From JBOGCH01 sp051656645 (GTDB lineage Bacteria > Bacteroidota > Bacteroidia > Bacteroidales > Marinifilaceae), in assembly GCA_051656645.1 (NCBI GenBank), contig JBOGCH010000022.1, positions 41,451 to 105,450 of the forward strand: a DNA stretch of 64,000 nt, given 5' to 3'. The position numbers and the translations under genes are program-made. Below the pieces are notes generated by a model that saw nothing but the letters and a program-made list of their open reading frames with translations, was not told the DNA's origin and did no database searches. Of this stretch, positions 43,676-52,792 are shown one piece after another (within the stretch, counting starts at the first letter, position 1; each line of letters starts with the position of its first letter).

Positions 43676-44836
43676 ATGAGATCAAAGATTTTTAACCTAT
43701 TACTATTAACGCTTTTCATTTATTCATGTAAAAATGAAGACAGAATACTAATTTCAGGGACCATTGAACATGCCGATAAGCAAATGGTGTACTTAGAGCA
43801 AATTAGTGTGGATAAAATAACTGTGATTGACTCAACGAAAACATCGAAAAAAGGTGAGTTTAAATTTAAAACTCGCTCTGAGTATCCTACATTTTATAAT
43901 TTACGCTTTGCTAAAGGAGGATCCTTAACAATTGTTGGAGCACCACAAGATGATATAGTCATTACAGGCAAGCAACCAGGGCTATCCACAAACTACTGGG
44001 TTGACGGGTCAGAAAGTTCTTTGTGGATAAAGGTACTAAACTTCCAACTTCAAAACACGAACAACGCAGTTGACTCATTACAACGTGCCTTTAATGCACT
44101 ACCACAAACCGTAGATGCAAATCCGCAACGCATAAAAATTGCCGGCGCGCTTGACTCTGTGGTTGATAAACAGATAAAGTTTTCTAAAAATTTCATAGTA
44201 GATCACGCAACCTCACTCGCAGCCTACTACGCACTTTATCAAAAGTTTACAGGAGGAACCTATATTCTACAACCGACTACGGATTTACACTCATACAAAG
44301 TTGTAGCTAGTTCATTAAAAGCCTTGTATCCGGATTCACCGTACACTATTGCCATTTTAAAGAACCTTGAGGATATTAACAAACAAATTCGTAATCAGAA
44401 ATTCCAAGACCTTATCCAGCAATCGGAAAATAATTTACCTGACATTGCATTGCCAAATGTAAACGGCGACACTATAAGTTTGAGTTCATTACGAGGAAAG
44501 TATATTTTATTGGATTTTACAACACTATCTGCTCCTGCAAGCAAAGCATACATAGAGGAGATGAAAAGCGTATACAAAAAGTTTAATTCCAAAGGACTTA
44601 ATATTTATATGGTATGTTTGGATGCAGATTATACCGATTGGAAAGAACGCGTTAAAGAATATGGTATTAATTGGACTGTAGTTTGTGAAACTGCTGTAAA
44701 TTCAAGTCGTGCGCTTATGGGTTGGAATGTAAAAAGTATTCCTGCAAACTACATAATCAACAAAGATTACGAAATTGTTGGCAAGGATTTAACAGGACGA
44801 CGTTTAGAGGAACGACTAACTGATATTGTGAAGTAA
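43676..44836 (+). CDS. TlpA-like lipoprotein without the CxxC
   Basis: This 386-residue lipoprotein (lipobox Cys18 in IYSC) has an N-terminal DUF4369-like region (about 22-110), a helical linker, and a C-terminal TlpA/AhpC-TSA thioredoxin domain from about residue 250. The active-site loop, normally FWAxWCGPC, reads FTTLSAPAS (281-289), so both Cys are replaced (Ala286 and Ser289). The rest of the domain, including the cis-Pro IPANYII, is intact. It cannot act as a disulfide reductase by the usual mechanism. It ends 6 bp before lpxH and is cotranscribed with it. Confidence 0.8.
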   Translation: MRSKIFNLLLLTLFIYSCKNEDRILISGTIEHADKQMVYLEQISVDKITVIDSTKTSKKGEFKFKTRSEYPTFYNLRFAKGGSLTIVGAPQDDIVITGKQPGLSTNYWVDGSESSLWIKVLNFQLQNTNNAVDSLQRAFNALPQTVDANPQRIKIAGALDSVVDKQIKFSKNFIVDHATSLAAYYALYQKFTGGTYILQPTTDLHSYKVVASSLKALYPDSPYTIAILKNLEDINKQIRNQKFQDLIQQSENNLPDIALPNVNGDTISLSSLRGKYILLDFTTLSAPASKAYIEEMKSVYKKFNSKGLNIYMVCLDADYTDWKERVKEYGINWTVVCETAVNSSRALMGWNVKSIPANYIINKDYEIVGKDLTGRRLEERLTDIVK

Positions 44837-44842
44837 ATAACA

Positions 44843-45589
44843 ATGGGAAAAATATTCTTTATATCCGATTTACATTTAGGCGCTACTGCACTTAAAAACA
44901 ATAAGGAACGCGAAGAACATATTGTAAAGTGGTTGCACTCCATTAAAGAAGAGTGCAACACCTTATATCTATTGGGCGACGTGTTTGACTTTTGGTTTGA
45001 GTACAAACATACAGTACCCAAAGGATATGTTCGGTTTCTTTCTACATTGTGCGAATTTACAGATGCCGGCATAGAGGTGCACCTATTTATTGGCAATCAT
45101 GACATTTGGGCTTTTGACTATTTAACCAAAGAGTGTGGTGTGATTATACATACAGCCCCGGAAGAGTTGGTAATTAACAATAAACGCTTCTTGATTGGAC
45201 ATGGAGATGGATTAAATCCGCAAGATAAAGGCTATTTATTACTAAACGCTATGTTTAAGAGCCGATTTCTACAATTCTGTTTCAGATGGCTACATCCCGA
45301 TTTAGGTATTGCATTAGCTAACAAATGGTCATCACATTCTCGTCTTAGCGACGGAAAGATTGAAGCTGATGCCCAACGCACAGCCGATAAGGAAGAAATT
45401 GTACAATACTGTTTACGTACACTCCAAAACCAACATTACGACTATTTTATTTTTGGGCACAGACATTGGCCCGCCTACATAGAGTTACAACCTAATGTAT
45501 TTTATCTCAATACAGGCGATTGGATTACTCATTTTACCTACGGAGTATTTGACGGAGAAACTCTAAGCTTAAAAAACGCGACTTTATAA
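44843..45589 (+). CDS. lpxH: UDP-2,3-diacylglucosamine diphosphatase
   Basis: This 248-residue enzyme is a calcineurin-like phosphoesterase of the LpxH class. All metal-ligand motifs are present: ISDLHLG (7-13), GDVFDFWFE (45-53), GNHD (84-87), GHGDG (119-123) and FGHRHWP (about 202). It cleaves UDP-2,3-diacylglucosamine to lipid X in lipid A synthesis at the inner membrane. The last codons and the stop lie inside a terminator hairpin. Confidence 0.92.
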   Translation: MGKIFFISDLHLGATALKNNKEREEHIVKWLHSIKEECNTLYLLGDVFDFWFEYKHTVPKGYVRFLSTLCEFTDAGIEVHLFIGNHDIWAFDYLTKECGVIIHTAPEELVINNKRFLIGHGDGLNPQDKGYLLLNAMFKSRFLQFCFRWLHPDLGIALANKWSSHSRLSDGKIEADAQRTADKEEIVQYCLRTLQNQHYDYFIFGHRHWPAYIELQPNVFYLNTGDWITHFTYGVFDGETLSLKNATL

Positions 45590-45605
45590 TGAAGTCGCGT
45601 TTTTT
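45571..45605 (+). terminator. Terminator overlapping the lpxH stop codon
   Basis: AAAAAACGCGACTT (45571-45584) pairs perfectly with 45592-45605, and the TAA stop sits in the 7-nt loop. A T-run is part of the 3' arm. Confidence 0.9.
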
Positions 45606-46039
45606 ATTATACTAACCGATATCAAACAACAGATGGGCCACTGCTCCAACTCAACTAGGTGACTACTGCTCAAAAGAAAACGTGTTCTCACATTTGCAAT
45701 GTATAAATGATAATCTCAAAACGCTTCAAGTCAACACAAAGCCCTCCTGTAGGTTTCCACTAGGTATCGACTAGGTTACGACTAGGTTTCTACTAGTATG
45801 CCACCACAATAGTAGTCGAAACCTAGTCGAAACCTTGCCGTAACCTAGTCGAAACCCTTAACAGGAGTAAAAGAGCCTACTACCTTATTTTAGGCCATTT
45901 ATTTCTTAATCATAACAAATCCATTGTGATTCGTTATTGTTATTACAATAATATTTATTTATGTTTGTAAAATAACATCAGCCGGAAGTGTCCAAATTTA
46001 TCCGGTACCCACTATTATTTAACTTAAACATTGCGCGTT
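45606..46039. other. Intergenic region between lpxH and murA with repeat
   Basis: About 430 bp hold the 11-bp-unit palindrome (45745-45866) and the murA promoter region. No coding sequence is evident. Confidence 0.7.
45745..45866. repeat. Palindrome of tandem 11-bp units (locus C)
   Basis: Left arm: units GTTTCCACTAG, GTATCGACTAG, GTTACGACTAG and GTTTCTACTAG, starting at 45753, 45764, 45775 and 45786. Right arm: complementary units from 45813 to 45855, including CTTGCCGTAAC. The loop is about 16 nt. The flanks CTCCTGT and ACAGGAG extend the pairing. The right arm is nearly the same as that of locus B at 14934-14976. Confidence 0.9.
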
Positions 46040-47347
46040 ATGAGTAAATTTCTGATTACCGGAGGAAAACGCCTTAAAGGCGAGTTAAATCCACAAGGAG
46101 CAAAAAACGAGGCACTGCAAGTGATATGCGCCGCTCTATTGACTAAAGAAAAAGTAATAATTACCAATATTCCTGAAATCCTGGATGTGCTTAAACTTAT
46201 TGAGCTTCTTCAAGGAATGGGTGTAAAAGTGAGCCGTTTGGGCAAAGGTGCCTACTCCTTTGTTGCGGATCAAATAAACTATGAATATTTTGATAGTGTC
46301 GATTTTTACCAGAAAGCTGTAAGTCTGCGAGGTTCAATAATGATTTTAGGACCATTATTGGCACGTTTTGGAAAGGGTATTATTCCAAAACCGGGAGGGG
46401 ACAAAATTGGGCGTCGCCGCTTGGACACACACTTCTTAGGCTTTGAAAAACTGGGTGCCACATTTGAATACAATAGCATTGAAGGATACTTCAAGGCATC
46501 GGCCGATCAGCTTACCGGCACTTACATGCTTTTAGACGAGGCATCGGTGACTGGTACTGCCAATATTATAATGGCCGCTGTACTAGCAAAAGGAATAACC
46601 ACTATTTATAATGCCGCTTGTGAGCCTTATGTGCAGCAATTATGCAAAATGCTAAACAACATGGGTGCAAGGATATCCGGTATAGCATCGAATCTGCTTA
46701 CAATTGAAGGAGTGGAGGAATTACATGGGTGTGAACATCGTTGTCTTCCGGACATGATTGAAATTGGAAGTTATATAGGTCTTGCGGCAATGACACGTTC
46801 TGAAATTACAATTAAGGATGTGCATATTGAGGAGTTAGGGCTTATTCCTGATGCATTTCGCCGACTAGGAATACGCATTGAAGAACGAGGTGACGATTTA
46901 TATATTCCGCGTCAGGAACATTACATGATTGAGAGTTTCATTGACGGTTCTATACTTACCATTGCCGATGCACCATGGCCGGGACTAACCCCCGATTTGT
47001 TAAGTGTATTCCTCGTGGTAGCTACTCAAGCAAAAGGAAGCGTACTTATTCACCAAAAAATGTTTGAAAGCCGTCTATTCTTTGTTGATAAACTAATTGA
47101 CATGGGTGCTAAGATTATTCTATGTGATCCACACCGCGCAACGGTAATAGGACAAAATCACGAAAGTCAGTTGCGTGCTACTAAAATGTCATCGCCGGAT
47201 ATACGTGCGGGTATTGCATTGCTTATTGCGGCCCTGTCGGCAGACGGAGTAAGTACTATTGAAAATATAGACCAAATTGACCGCGGATATGAAAACATTG
47301 ATGCTAAGCTTAATGCGATTGGAGCTTGTATTACACGTGTTGATTAG
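46040..47347 (+). CDS. murA: UDP-N-acetylglucosamine 1-carboxyvinyltransferase
   Basis: This 435-residue protein (ATG at 46040; a TTG 9 bp upstream is in frame) is a complete MurA, the first committed enzyme of peptidoglycan synthesis, transferring enolpyruvate to UDP-GlcNAc. Substrate-binding Lys22 (AKNE) is present, as is RGSIMILGPLLARFG. The flexible loop reads KPGGDKIG, so the usual fosfomycin-reactive Cys (Cys115 in E. coli) is Asp121. That replacement is known to give natural fosfomycin resistance in other bacteria. It is monocistronic and ends at a convergent terminator. Confidence 0.95.
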   Translation: MSKFLITGGKRLKGELNPQGAKNEALQVICAALLTKEKVIITNIPEILDVLKLIELLQGMGVKVSRLGKGAYSFVADQINYEYFDSVDFYQKAVSLRGSIMILGPLLARFGKGIIPKPGGDKIGRRRLDTHFLGFEKLGATFEYNSIEGYFKASADQLTGTYMLLDEASVTGTANIIMAAVLAKGITTIYNAACEPYVQQLCKMLNNMGARISGIASNLLTIEGVEELHGCEHRCLPDMIEIGSYIGLAAMTRSEITIKDVHIEELGLIPDAFRRLGIRIEERGDDLYIPRQEHYMIESFIDGSILTIADAPWPGLTPDLLSVFLVVATQAKGSVLIHQKMFESRLFFVDKLIDMGAKIILCDPHRATVIGQNHESQLRATKMSSPDIRAGIALLIAALSADGVSTIENIDQIDRGYENIDAKLNAIGACITRVD

Positions 47348-47368
47348 CCGGTAGCAGTTATATGATAT

Positions 47369-47415
47369 AAAAATAGCCTCTCATCTGATTTGAATCAGTT
47401 TGAGAGGCTATTTTT
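47369..47415. terminator. Bidirectional terminator
   Basis: A stem AAAATAGCCTCTCA with TGAGAGGCTATTTT, plus an inner CTGATT/AATCAG, between the converging murA and DUF4097 genes. Confidence 0.88.
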
Positions 47416-47416
47416 A

Positions 47417-48457
47417 TTACTGTATGTAGAGTGTGCCATTGGTTAATTCCAGCACCACTTGTCCATTGCGTTTTTTGTTACCAACAAATGCAGTACCTTT
47501 TGTGCGAGACTTTCTGTCGGTTGGTTTATTGTCTAATACTACACTAGGTGGTAAATCCAATTTTACCGCTTTGTTATAGTTTAACTCTAAATTATAACCG
47601 GCATCGACCATAAAGGTTAGTCCTACTTTACAGAAGTTGGCATCGATATTAATTTTTTCAAAATCGCTATGAATACCACCTACATTAAGACTTCCCCATT
47701 TTACTTGCATATTTAAATTATCCGTAAGTGCATTCACTGTAATTTTTGCAGTGGAAGCAGAACCAAATAAGTTCTCAACCTCTTTAATCTGTACGTTGCC
47801 ACCCGAAACACTTAGATTTAGTTTATCGGCCTCGCTTACTGTACAATTGGTCATTGAGGTTGTAAGAGAGGCTGTATTAATTTCGCCAATATTTATACTT
47901 CCTGTAGCTGTTGTCATTGTTATTATATCTGCTTTCTTTATGCTGGCGTCAATATCCTCAAGAATTAAATACAGTTCTCCCTGCATTTGCTCTCCTATAT
48001 TTAAACTACCTCCGGTTAAGTTCATGTTAGCATTTCCTTTAAATAAAGGCATAGATACATTACCACGGGAATTAATTACCCTTAACATTATGTTTTCAGG
48101 TAGTTGAATAGTATAATTTACAAAAACACTTACCGAAGTAAAGACCTGACGTAAATCCATATTTTTACCGTAGGAAGTTTTAGTACTTACTACATCGGCC
48201 ATTGTTGTAGTTTCAACAGCAATAAATTCAACCGTTTCATCGGCCTTGGCTTGTGTTTTGGCTTCAACACTCATTGTGGCCTCAACAATAATATCGGCAT
48301 TACGCGTTTGTTTTATCGTAATATTGCCATATTTATTATCAACCACGAACTCTTTTATTCCTTTTGCTGAAATTGTCGTCGCAAATTTTTTACTGCTAGT
48401 AAAAGCATAAACATCAGTCAACAAAAATGTCAATAGGGCTAGTATAATATATTTCAT
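47417..48457 (-). CDS. DUF4097-like putative adhesin
   Basis: This 346-residue protein has a signal peptide (VYAFTSS). The body is a repeated beta-strand pattern (GNITIKQTRN, GNVSMPLFKGN, GSLNIGEQMQG, GSINIGEI, GNVQIKEV) typical of the DUF4097/beta-helix fold used by exported or surface proteins. The true role is not known. It is the last gene of an operon with DUF4924 and S4-domain genes (gaps of 17 and 5 bp). Confidence 0.78.
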   Translation of the reverse strand: MKYIILALLTFLLTDVYAFTSSKKFATTISAKGIKEFVVDNKYGNITIKQTRNADIIVEATMSVEAKTQAKADETVEFIAVETTTMADVVSTKTSYGKNMDLRQVFTSVSVFVNYTIQLPENIMLRVINSRGNVSMPLFKGNANMNLTGGSLNIGEQMQGELYLILEDIDASIKKADIITMTTATGSINIGEINTASLTTSMTNCTVSEADKLNLSVSGGNVQIKEVENLFGSASTAKITVNALTDNLNMQVKWGSLNVGGIHSDFEKINIDANFCKVGLTFMVDAGYNLELNYNKAVKLDLPPSVVLDNKPTDRKSRTKGTAFVGNKKRNGQVVLELTNGTLYIQ

Positions 48458-48474
48458 AAGTACATTGTTAGTAT

Positions 48475-49023
48475 TTATCTGTCCTTACGCTCATCCTCCT
48501 CCATTTGTTTATATTTAGCTGCAAGATAGCCAATCACTTTACTAAAACTCTCCATTGCGCGGACAGTTTCCTCGCCTATCTGTTCTCCCTTTAGTCGTAA
48601 CATCAATGTTCCATATAAAGCATTTAGGGCTAACTCAACGTCCGATACCTCGTCAGCTACGCCGGCATGCTTACGGAAGTCAATAAAATTATGTAACGCC
48701 ATTGTTACCAATTGGTGGTATTGAGGATCATGTACCGTATGAAGTAAGTAAAAGTGCATATCCGTTAGCTCATTCACACTATTCTTTACAACTTGAAGAT
48801 GACCCGATTTCTCAATCTTTTCATTTTTCATCATCTCCACCAAATTCTCATACCAATCGTGTATCTCCTTACGTTTTTCTGGGTCAACATCAAAACGACT
48901 TACTACACTCTCATCTATGCGCTGCATATCCAACCCAAATGCGCGGAACATGTCTTCTAACTGCCACATATATAGGATATACTCGGCTAAATTATTCTCT
49001 TTATATTGTCTTGCAAGTAACAT
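48475..49023 (-). CDS. DUF4924 family protein
   Basis: This 182-residue, all-helical, acidic protein has no signal peptide. The segment LLARQYKENNLAEYILYMWQLEDMFRAF in outline is the family signature of DUF4924, which is confined to Bacteroidota. Function unknown. It lies between the S4-domain gene and the DUF4097 gene in one operon. Confidence 0.85.
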   Translation of the reverse strand: MLLARQYKENNLAEYILYMWQLEDMFRAFGLDMQRIDESVVSRFDVDPEKRKEIHDWYENLVEMMKNEKIEKSGHLQVVKNSVNELTDMHFYLLHTVHDPQYHQLVTMALHNFIDFRKHAGVADEVSDVELALNALYGTLMLRLKGEQIGEETVRAMESFSKVIGYLAAKYKQMEEDERKDR

Positions 49024-49028
49024 AATAT

Positions 49029-49433
49029 TTAATTTAATTCGTCAACCTCTTCATCATCAAAACTCTTAAACTTCTCTATTGAGCGTCTGTCCTTTTTAGT
49101 TGGTCTACCAACACCCCTATCTCTTATCTCAAAACCATACTGTTTTGTTGATGCTAGCATATCCAATTGTTCCTGTGGCGTTACATTCTCAACAAAACCT
49201 ACAGCTAGCTGAGCCGACATGCGTTTTCCCGTAATTTGCTTAACCAAATAATGGTAGATAATGGGAGGACGCTTAATTTGTACTACATCCCCAACTTTTA
49301 CCTCCTTGGAAGCTTTCACATTTTGCCCATTTATCATAACATGGTTTTTACCACATTCCTCGGCAGCAAGCGTACGAGTTTTAAATAAACGCACTGCCCA
49401 CATCCATTTATCAATACGTATTTTTTCCTCCAT
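49029..49433 (-). CDS. S4 RNA-binding protein, Hsp15-like
   Basis: This 134-residue protein has an N-terminal S4 domain (about 4-70: IRIDKWMWAVRLFKTRTLAAE, then VMINGQNVKASKEVKVGD) and a basic C-terminal tail (RGVGRPTKKDRRSIEKF). It matches the Hsp15/HslR family, which binds stalled 50S subunits carrying nascent chains. It is the first gene of a three-gene operon. Confidence 0.88.
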   Translation of the reverse strand: MEEKIRIDKWMWAVRLFKTRTLAAEECGKNHVMINGQNVKASKEVKVGDVVQIKRPPIIYHYLVKQITGKRMSAQLAVGFVENVTPQEQLDMLASTKQYGFEIRDRGVGRPTKKDRRSIEKFKSFDDEEVDELN

Positions 49434-49597
49434 TGAATTCTATATTTTATAAAAATACCCAACCATACATACGCAACAAAAGCACATGTGATGAGTAGAT
49501 GAGTAACTAAATTCAAAGATATGAAAAAATACAGAAAATGGGAGAGGTTACTACTATTCTGATATGAATAGCGAACCTAGATGTAACAATAAGAAAA

Positions 49598-49627
49598 CTC
49601 CCGTATCTTTACCATAGAATACGGGAG
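49598..49627 (-). terminator. Terminator of the sigma/SusCD operon
   Basis: CTCCCGTAT pairs perfectly with ATACGGGAG. On the minus strand TTTTCTT follows. It lies 26 bp past the thioredoxin stop codon and ends the seven-gene operon. Confidence 0.88.
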
Positions 49628-49652
49628 CTTTGATTAACAGGTATTGAATTAT

Positions 49653-51017
49653 TTAATCTAGTTGCTTTATTCGATTATTACTATATTGAACTTTAAGCGA
49701 CGTCTGTTGATTAGGGGTTAAAGTTAAAGGTATTGTATTTACACTTTGTTCTCCACTTTCTGCAGAAATGATACTTAATTTTGCATTAACGGCCTCATGG
49801 ATTGCAACAGTAAATTGTAGTCTTCCATGATTAAAAAAGAATTTCTCCAAACTCACTGTACCTTTTTCTTCCCATTCAACCACTGCTTCGCCACGAACAA
49901 GCCCGTCTATTTGCGCATTTAACGTAAATCTATCCTTACCCTCAAGCATATATAATCTATCTTTCATCAACATCTGTGAAATTACATCCGTGTAGTTTGC
50001 AAGAAAATGTTTAAGCAGCTCAACAGCCAACTCTTTTGCAGATGGCTCATAACCAACTAACAAATCAAATTGTTGCATCATTATAAAATGGTCACGCCCT
50101 TCTAATAGTTCAAAGTTATCTTTATAACCTTGTAAATATCCCATAATTCCATTTGTTACGGATTGATGAGCTATATTTAGTAAAGCATTAATACTTCCTA
50201 TTGAATCTAAACCTATGGACTGAATATTATTCTTTAAGACGTTATAATTAGCTTGTGTTTGTTTATCATAAGTTCTTAGCGAGGTATATAACAATACTTC
50301 TTCACGAAACCAATTATAAAGAAGTGCATTGACGCGCTGTGGATTTATTGATTTAAGAAATAATGTATAGTTATTATATACATATTGTGCCTTATCGTCG
50401 TTTATCCTTGATGTGAATTTTTCATATATAAAGAAATTCTCCGGATTTCTGCGTTTTTTCTTTGAGAGCTTTTCAAAATAGGCATTGACCACCTGAGTTG
50501 CTTCTGTTTTATTCTTTTCATTTAAAAGATTTTGTATATACTCTTGCACTAACTCCGGAGTACGCTCTCCATTTTCATATCGCAAAGCGACATTTTCAAT
50601 ACTCCAATTTTTATCTACCCCTTTTTTAATACGATCCACAAATTGTAAAGCATCTTGGAAACCGGAATGCCGATATAGTTCAGTGCCTTTATTATCCGTT
50701 ACAATAAAAGTGGGATATCCCATAATTTCATATTTCTTTGCTAATTCTTTCCCCTCACTTTGCTCTGCATCAATTAGCATTGATACAAAATTCGTGTTCA
50801 TATACTTTGCAACGTCGGGGTTGGGGAAGACCTCTTTTTTCATCATTTTACATGGACCACACCAAACTGTTTGAAAATCCATAAATATTAATTTCTTTTC
50901 CTTTGTCGCATCTTTGCACGCTTGCTCAAAAGTTATGTTGCGAAAATCCACACCACCAGTTTGTCCATTTAACAGATGGCAAATAAATAATGATAATACA
51001 AAAAATATATACTTCAT
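49653..51017 (-). CDS. Periplasmic thioredoxin-domain protein of the SusCD operon
   Basis: This 454-residue protein has a signal peptide (cleaved near NGQTGG) and an N-terminal thioredoxin domain (about 25-135) with VWCGPC at Cys53/Cys56 and the cis-Pro GYPTF. The remaining 300 residues are mostly helical, end in a beta-rich segment, and match no family I know. Last gene of the sigma-FecR-SusC-SusD-DUF4843-PKD operon, 71 bp after the PKD gene. It probably reduces a disulfide or supports maturation of the operon's surface proteins (inference). Confidence 0.8.
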   Translation of the reverse strand: MKYIFFVLSLFICHLLNGQTGGVDFRNITFEQACKDATKEKKLIFMDFQTVWCGPCKMMKKEVFPNPDVAKYMNTNFVSMLIDAEQSEGKELAKKYEIMGYPTFIVTDNKGTELYRHSGFQDALQFVDRIKKGVDKNWSIENVALRYENGERTPELVQEYIQNLLNEKNKTEATQVVNAYFEKLSKKKRRNPENFFIYEKFTSRINDDKAQYVYNNYTLFLKSINPQRVNALLYNWFREEVLLYTSLRTYDKQTQANYNVLKNNIQSIGLDSIGSINALLNIAHQSVTNGIMGYLQGYKDNFELLEGRDHFIMMQQFDLLVGYEPSAKELAVELLKHFLANYTDVISQMLMKDRLYMLEGKDRFTLNAQIDGLVRGEAVVEWEEKGTVSLEKFFFNHGRLQFTVAIHEAVNAKLSIISAESGEQSVNTIPLTLTPNQQTSLKVQYSNNRIKQLD

Positions 51018-51088
51018 AATACTGTGTTTGAATTCCTAACTTAATGGTAAACTACCATTAAGCAAGGATTTTATAAATACTGTGTCTG

Positions 51089-52780
51089 TTATAAATAATC
51101 TCGAAAGTTTCCATTATGATCATATCCCTCACGGAAATGAGTGAGATGTTTTATCATAATATCAACGGGCGTTCCGCCAACTTTTTCATATTTCGATTTT
51201 AAAACAATACTATTATTACTTTTATTTATATTAAACAGTAATACATCACCATTTAGTTCATCTGATGAAATATCTTTTCGTTTTCCATCACGAGCAATAC
51301 CGAAAATGACATGTTTACCTGAACGAGCAAAGCTGAAGCAATTTATAGTAGACCGATTATCATATCCATAATCTGTTAATCGGAATAATTCTTTAGCTTC
51401 CCAACGCCCATCCTTTAGGCCTTGAATATTGACAGAATAAAATGCATTATCGGTTGTAAAATACAGGTCCTCATCAATAATATAATATTCAAAATCAGTT
51501 GACTCGGTAATATTCCCACTTGGAATTACAATATCGGCAATTACCTCAAATTTTACACCCGTTCCCTTCTCTTCGTCATATTCTTGTGACTTTCTCTCAG
51601 GAGCCTGCAATGTTATACTTCTATAATCTATTCCATTACTCATTATGAAAATAGGATTATTCTGATTACGAGTTGGAGTTGCAAATACTGGAATATAACC
51701 TTCAAAATCATAATCTACAAATTCTTGTATGTATGTAAACGGTATATTTCCTTCATGTAAACCATAAGCAAACTTTTGTTCGGTCTTATCATACACAATA
51801 ATATAATCGCTAATATTATAGCCTGTATTTTGAACAAAGAAATCGTTAGTTGTATTTTTAGTATAACTAACAGAACACCATAAGGGCGCCAACTCTCCAC
51901 CGTTCTCAGTCGTTCGCTCATAAGAAAGTTTATTGACGCCTTCGATTATTGTCGCTTCCTGCGTCATATAGTATTTACCTCCAACCATAAATATATTATT
52001 AACATCACGATTCATTGGATCTCCAAAGAAGTACATCCATGTCACAATATTGGAGCTGAGATTGTCCACCGTAAAATCTACAAATTCAGGATAAGCAGGA
52101 CTTGCAGGGAGTATTGACTTAAAATAGTGCTTGTCATAAATTGAGTAAACCGAATCCTCTGTTAATGTTATATGACTTACTCTTTTTACTTGTTTATCCG
52201 ATACTATTTGCAGTCCATAGTTATCGGCTGCATCGCTTTTATTATAGTTAAAGTGTTGAATAAATTTTTGAGGATTTATCCCTAAATATTGATTATTAAT
52301 TTCATAATAAAAATTCACCTTAAAATTGGCATTTTCCCTATCAATTCTTTTAAACGAAAGCTCTGAGTGATTCTTGTAATTAGACAACAACAAGATACCA
52401 TCCACTGCTGTTGCACTAACAACACTAGTATTGAAGTAAGCATATTCTTTTATCCCCGTCTGTTTATCCTCAATAATAAATCGACAATATTTTTCGCCTG
52501 GACCATTTGTTACCTTATACTCTAATTTAAAGTTATTAGATATCACTTTATTATCCATTTCCCATGTGTAATTAAAAGCATCAATATCATTATATTGCGT
52601 CCCATTTAATACCGGACTTATATATAACGAATCATACTGGTCAACTACGTAGAAAGGGCGTATACTATCAATTACAATTTCATTGATATCTGTATAAGTG
52701 TAATTGCCCAAATCCTCATAACATGAGTGTAACCCCAATAATATGCAAAGAGGAAGTATATAAGATTTTATTGTATTCAT
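51089..52780 (-). CDS. PKD-like family lipoprotein
   Basis: This 563-residue lipoprotein (lipobox LHSC, Cys20) matches the PKD-like family that accompanies SusC/SusD and DUF4843 genes in Bacteroidota. Visible are YEDLGNYTYTDINEI right after the Cys, FNYTWEMD, and YAYFNTSV. The body is likely beta-rich. It is probably a surface-exposed ligand-binding component. The start is 12 bp after DUF4843. Confidence 0.82.
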   Translation of the reverse strand: MNTIKSYILPLCILLGLHSCYEDLGNYTYTDINEIVIDSIRPFYVVDQYDSLYISPVLNGTQYNDIDAFNYTWEMDNKVISNNFKLEYKVTNGPGEKYCRFIIEDKQTGIKEYAYFNTSVVSATAVDGILLLSNYKNHSELSFKRIDRENANFKVNFYYEINNQYLGINPQKFIQHFNYNKSDAADNYGLQIVSDKQVKRVSHITLTEDSVYSIYDKHYFKSILPASPAYPEFVDFTVDNLSSNIVTWMYFFGDPMNRDVNNIFMVGGKYYMTQEATIIEGVNKLSYERTTENGGELAPLWCSVSYTKNTTNDFFVQNTGYNISDYIIVYDKTEQKFAYGLHEGNIPFTYIQEFVDYDFEGYIPVFATPTRNQNNPIFIMSNGIDYRSITLQAPERKSQEYDEEKGTGVKFEVIADIVIPSGNITESTDFEYYIIDEDLYFTTDNAFYSVNIQGLKDGRWEAKELFRLTDYGYDNRSTINCFSFARSGKHVIFGIARDGKRKDISSDELNGDVLLFNINKSNNSIVLKSKYEKVGGTPVDIMIKHLTHFREGYDHNGNFRDYL

Positions 52781-52792
52781 AAACGATGTATT

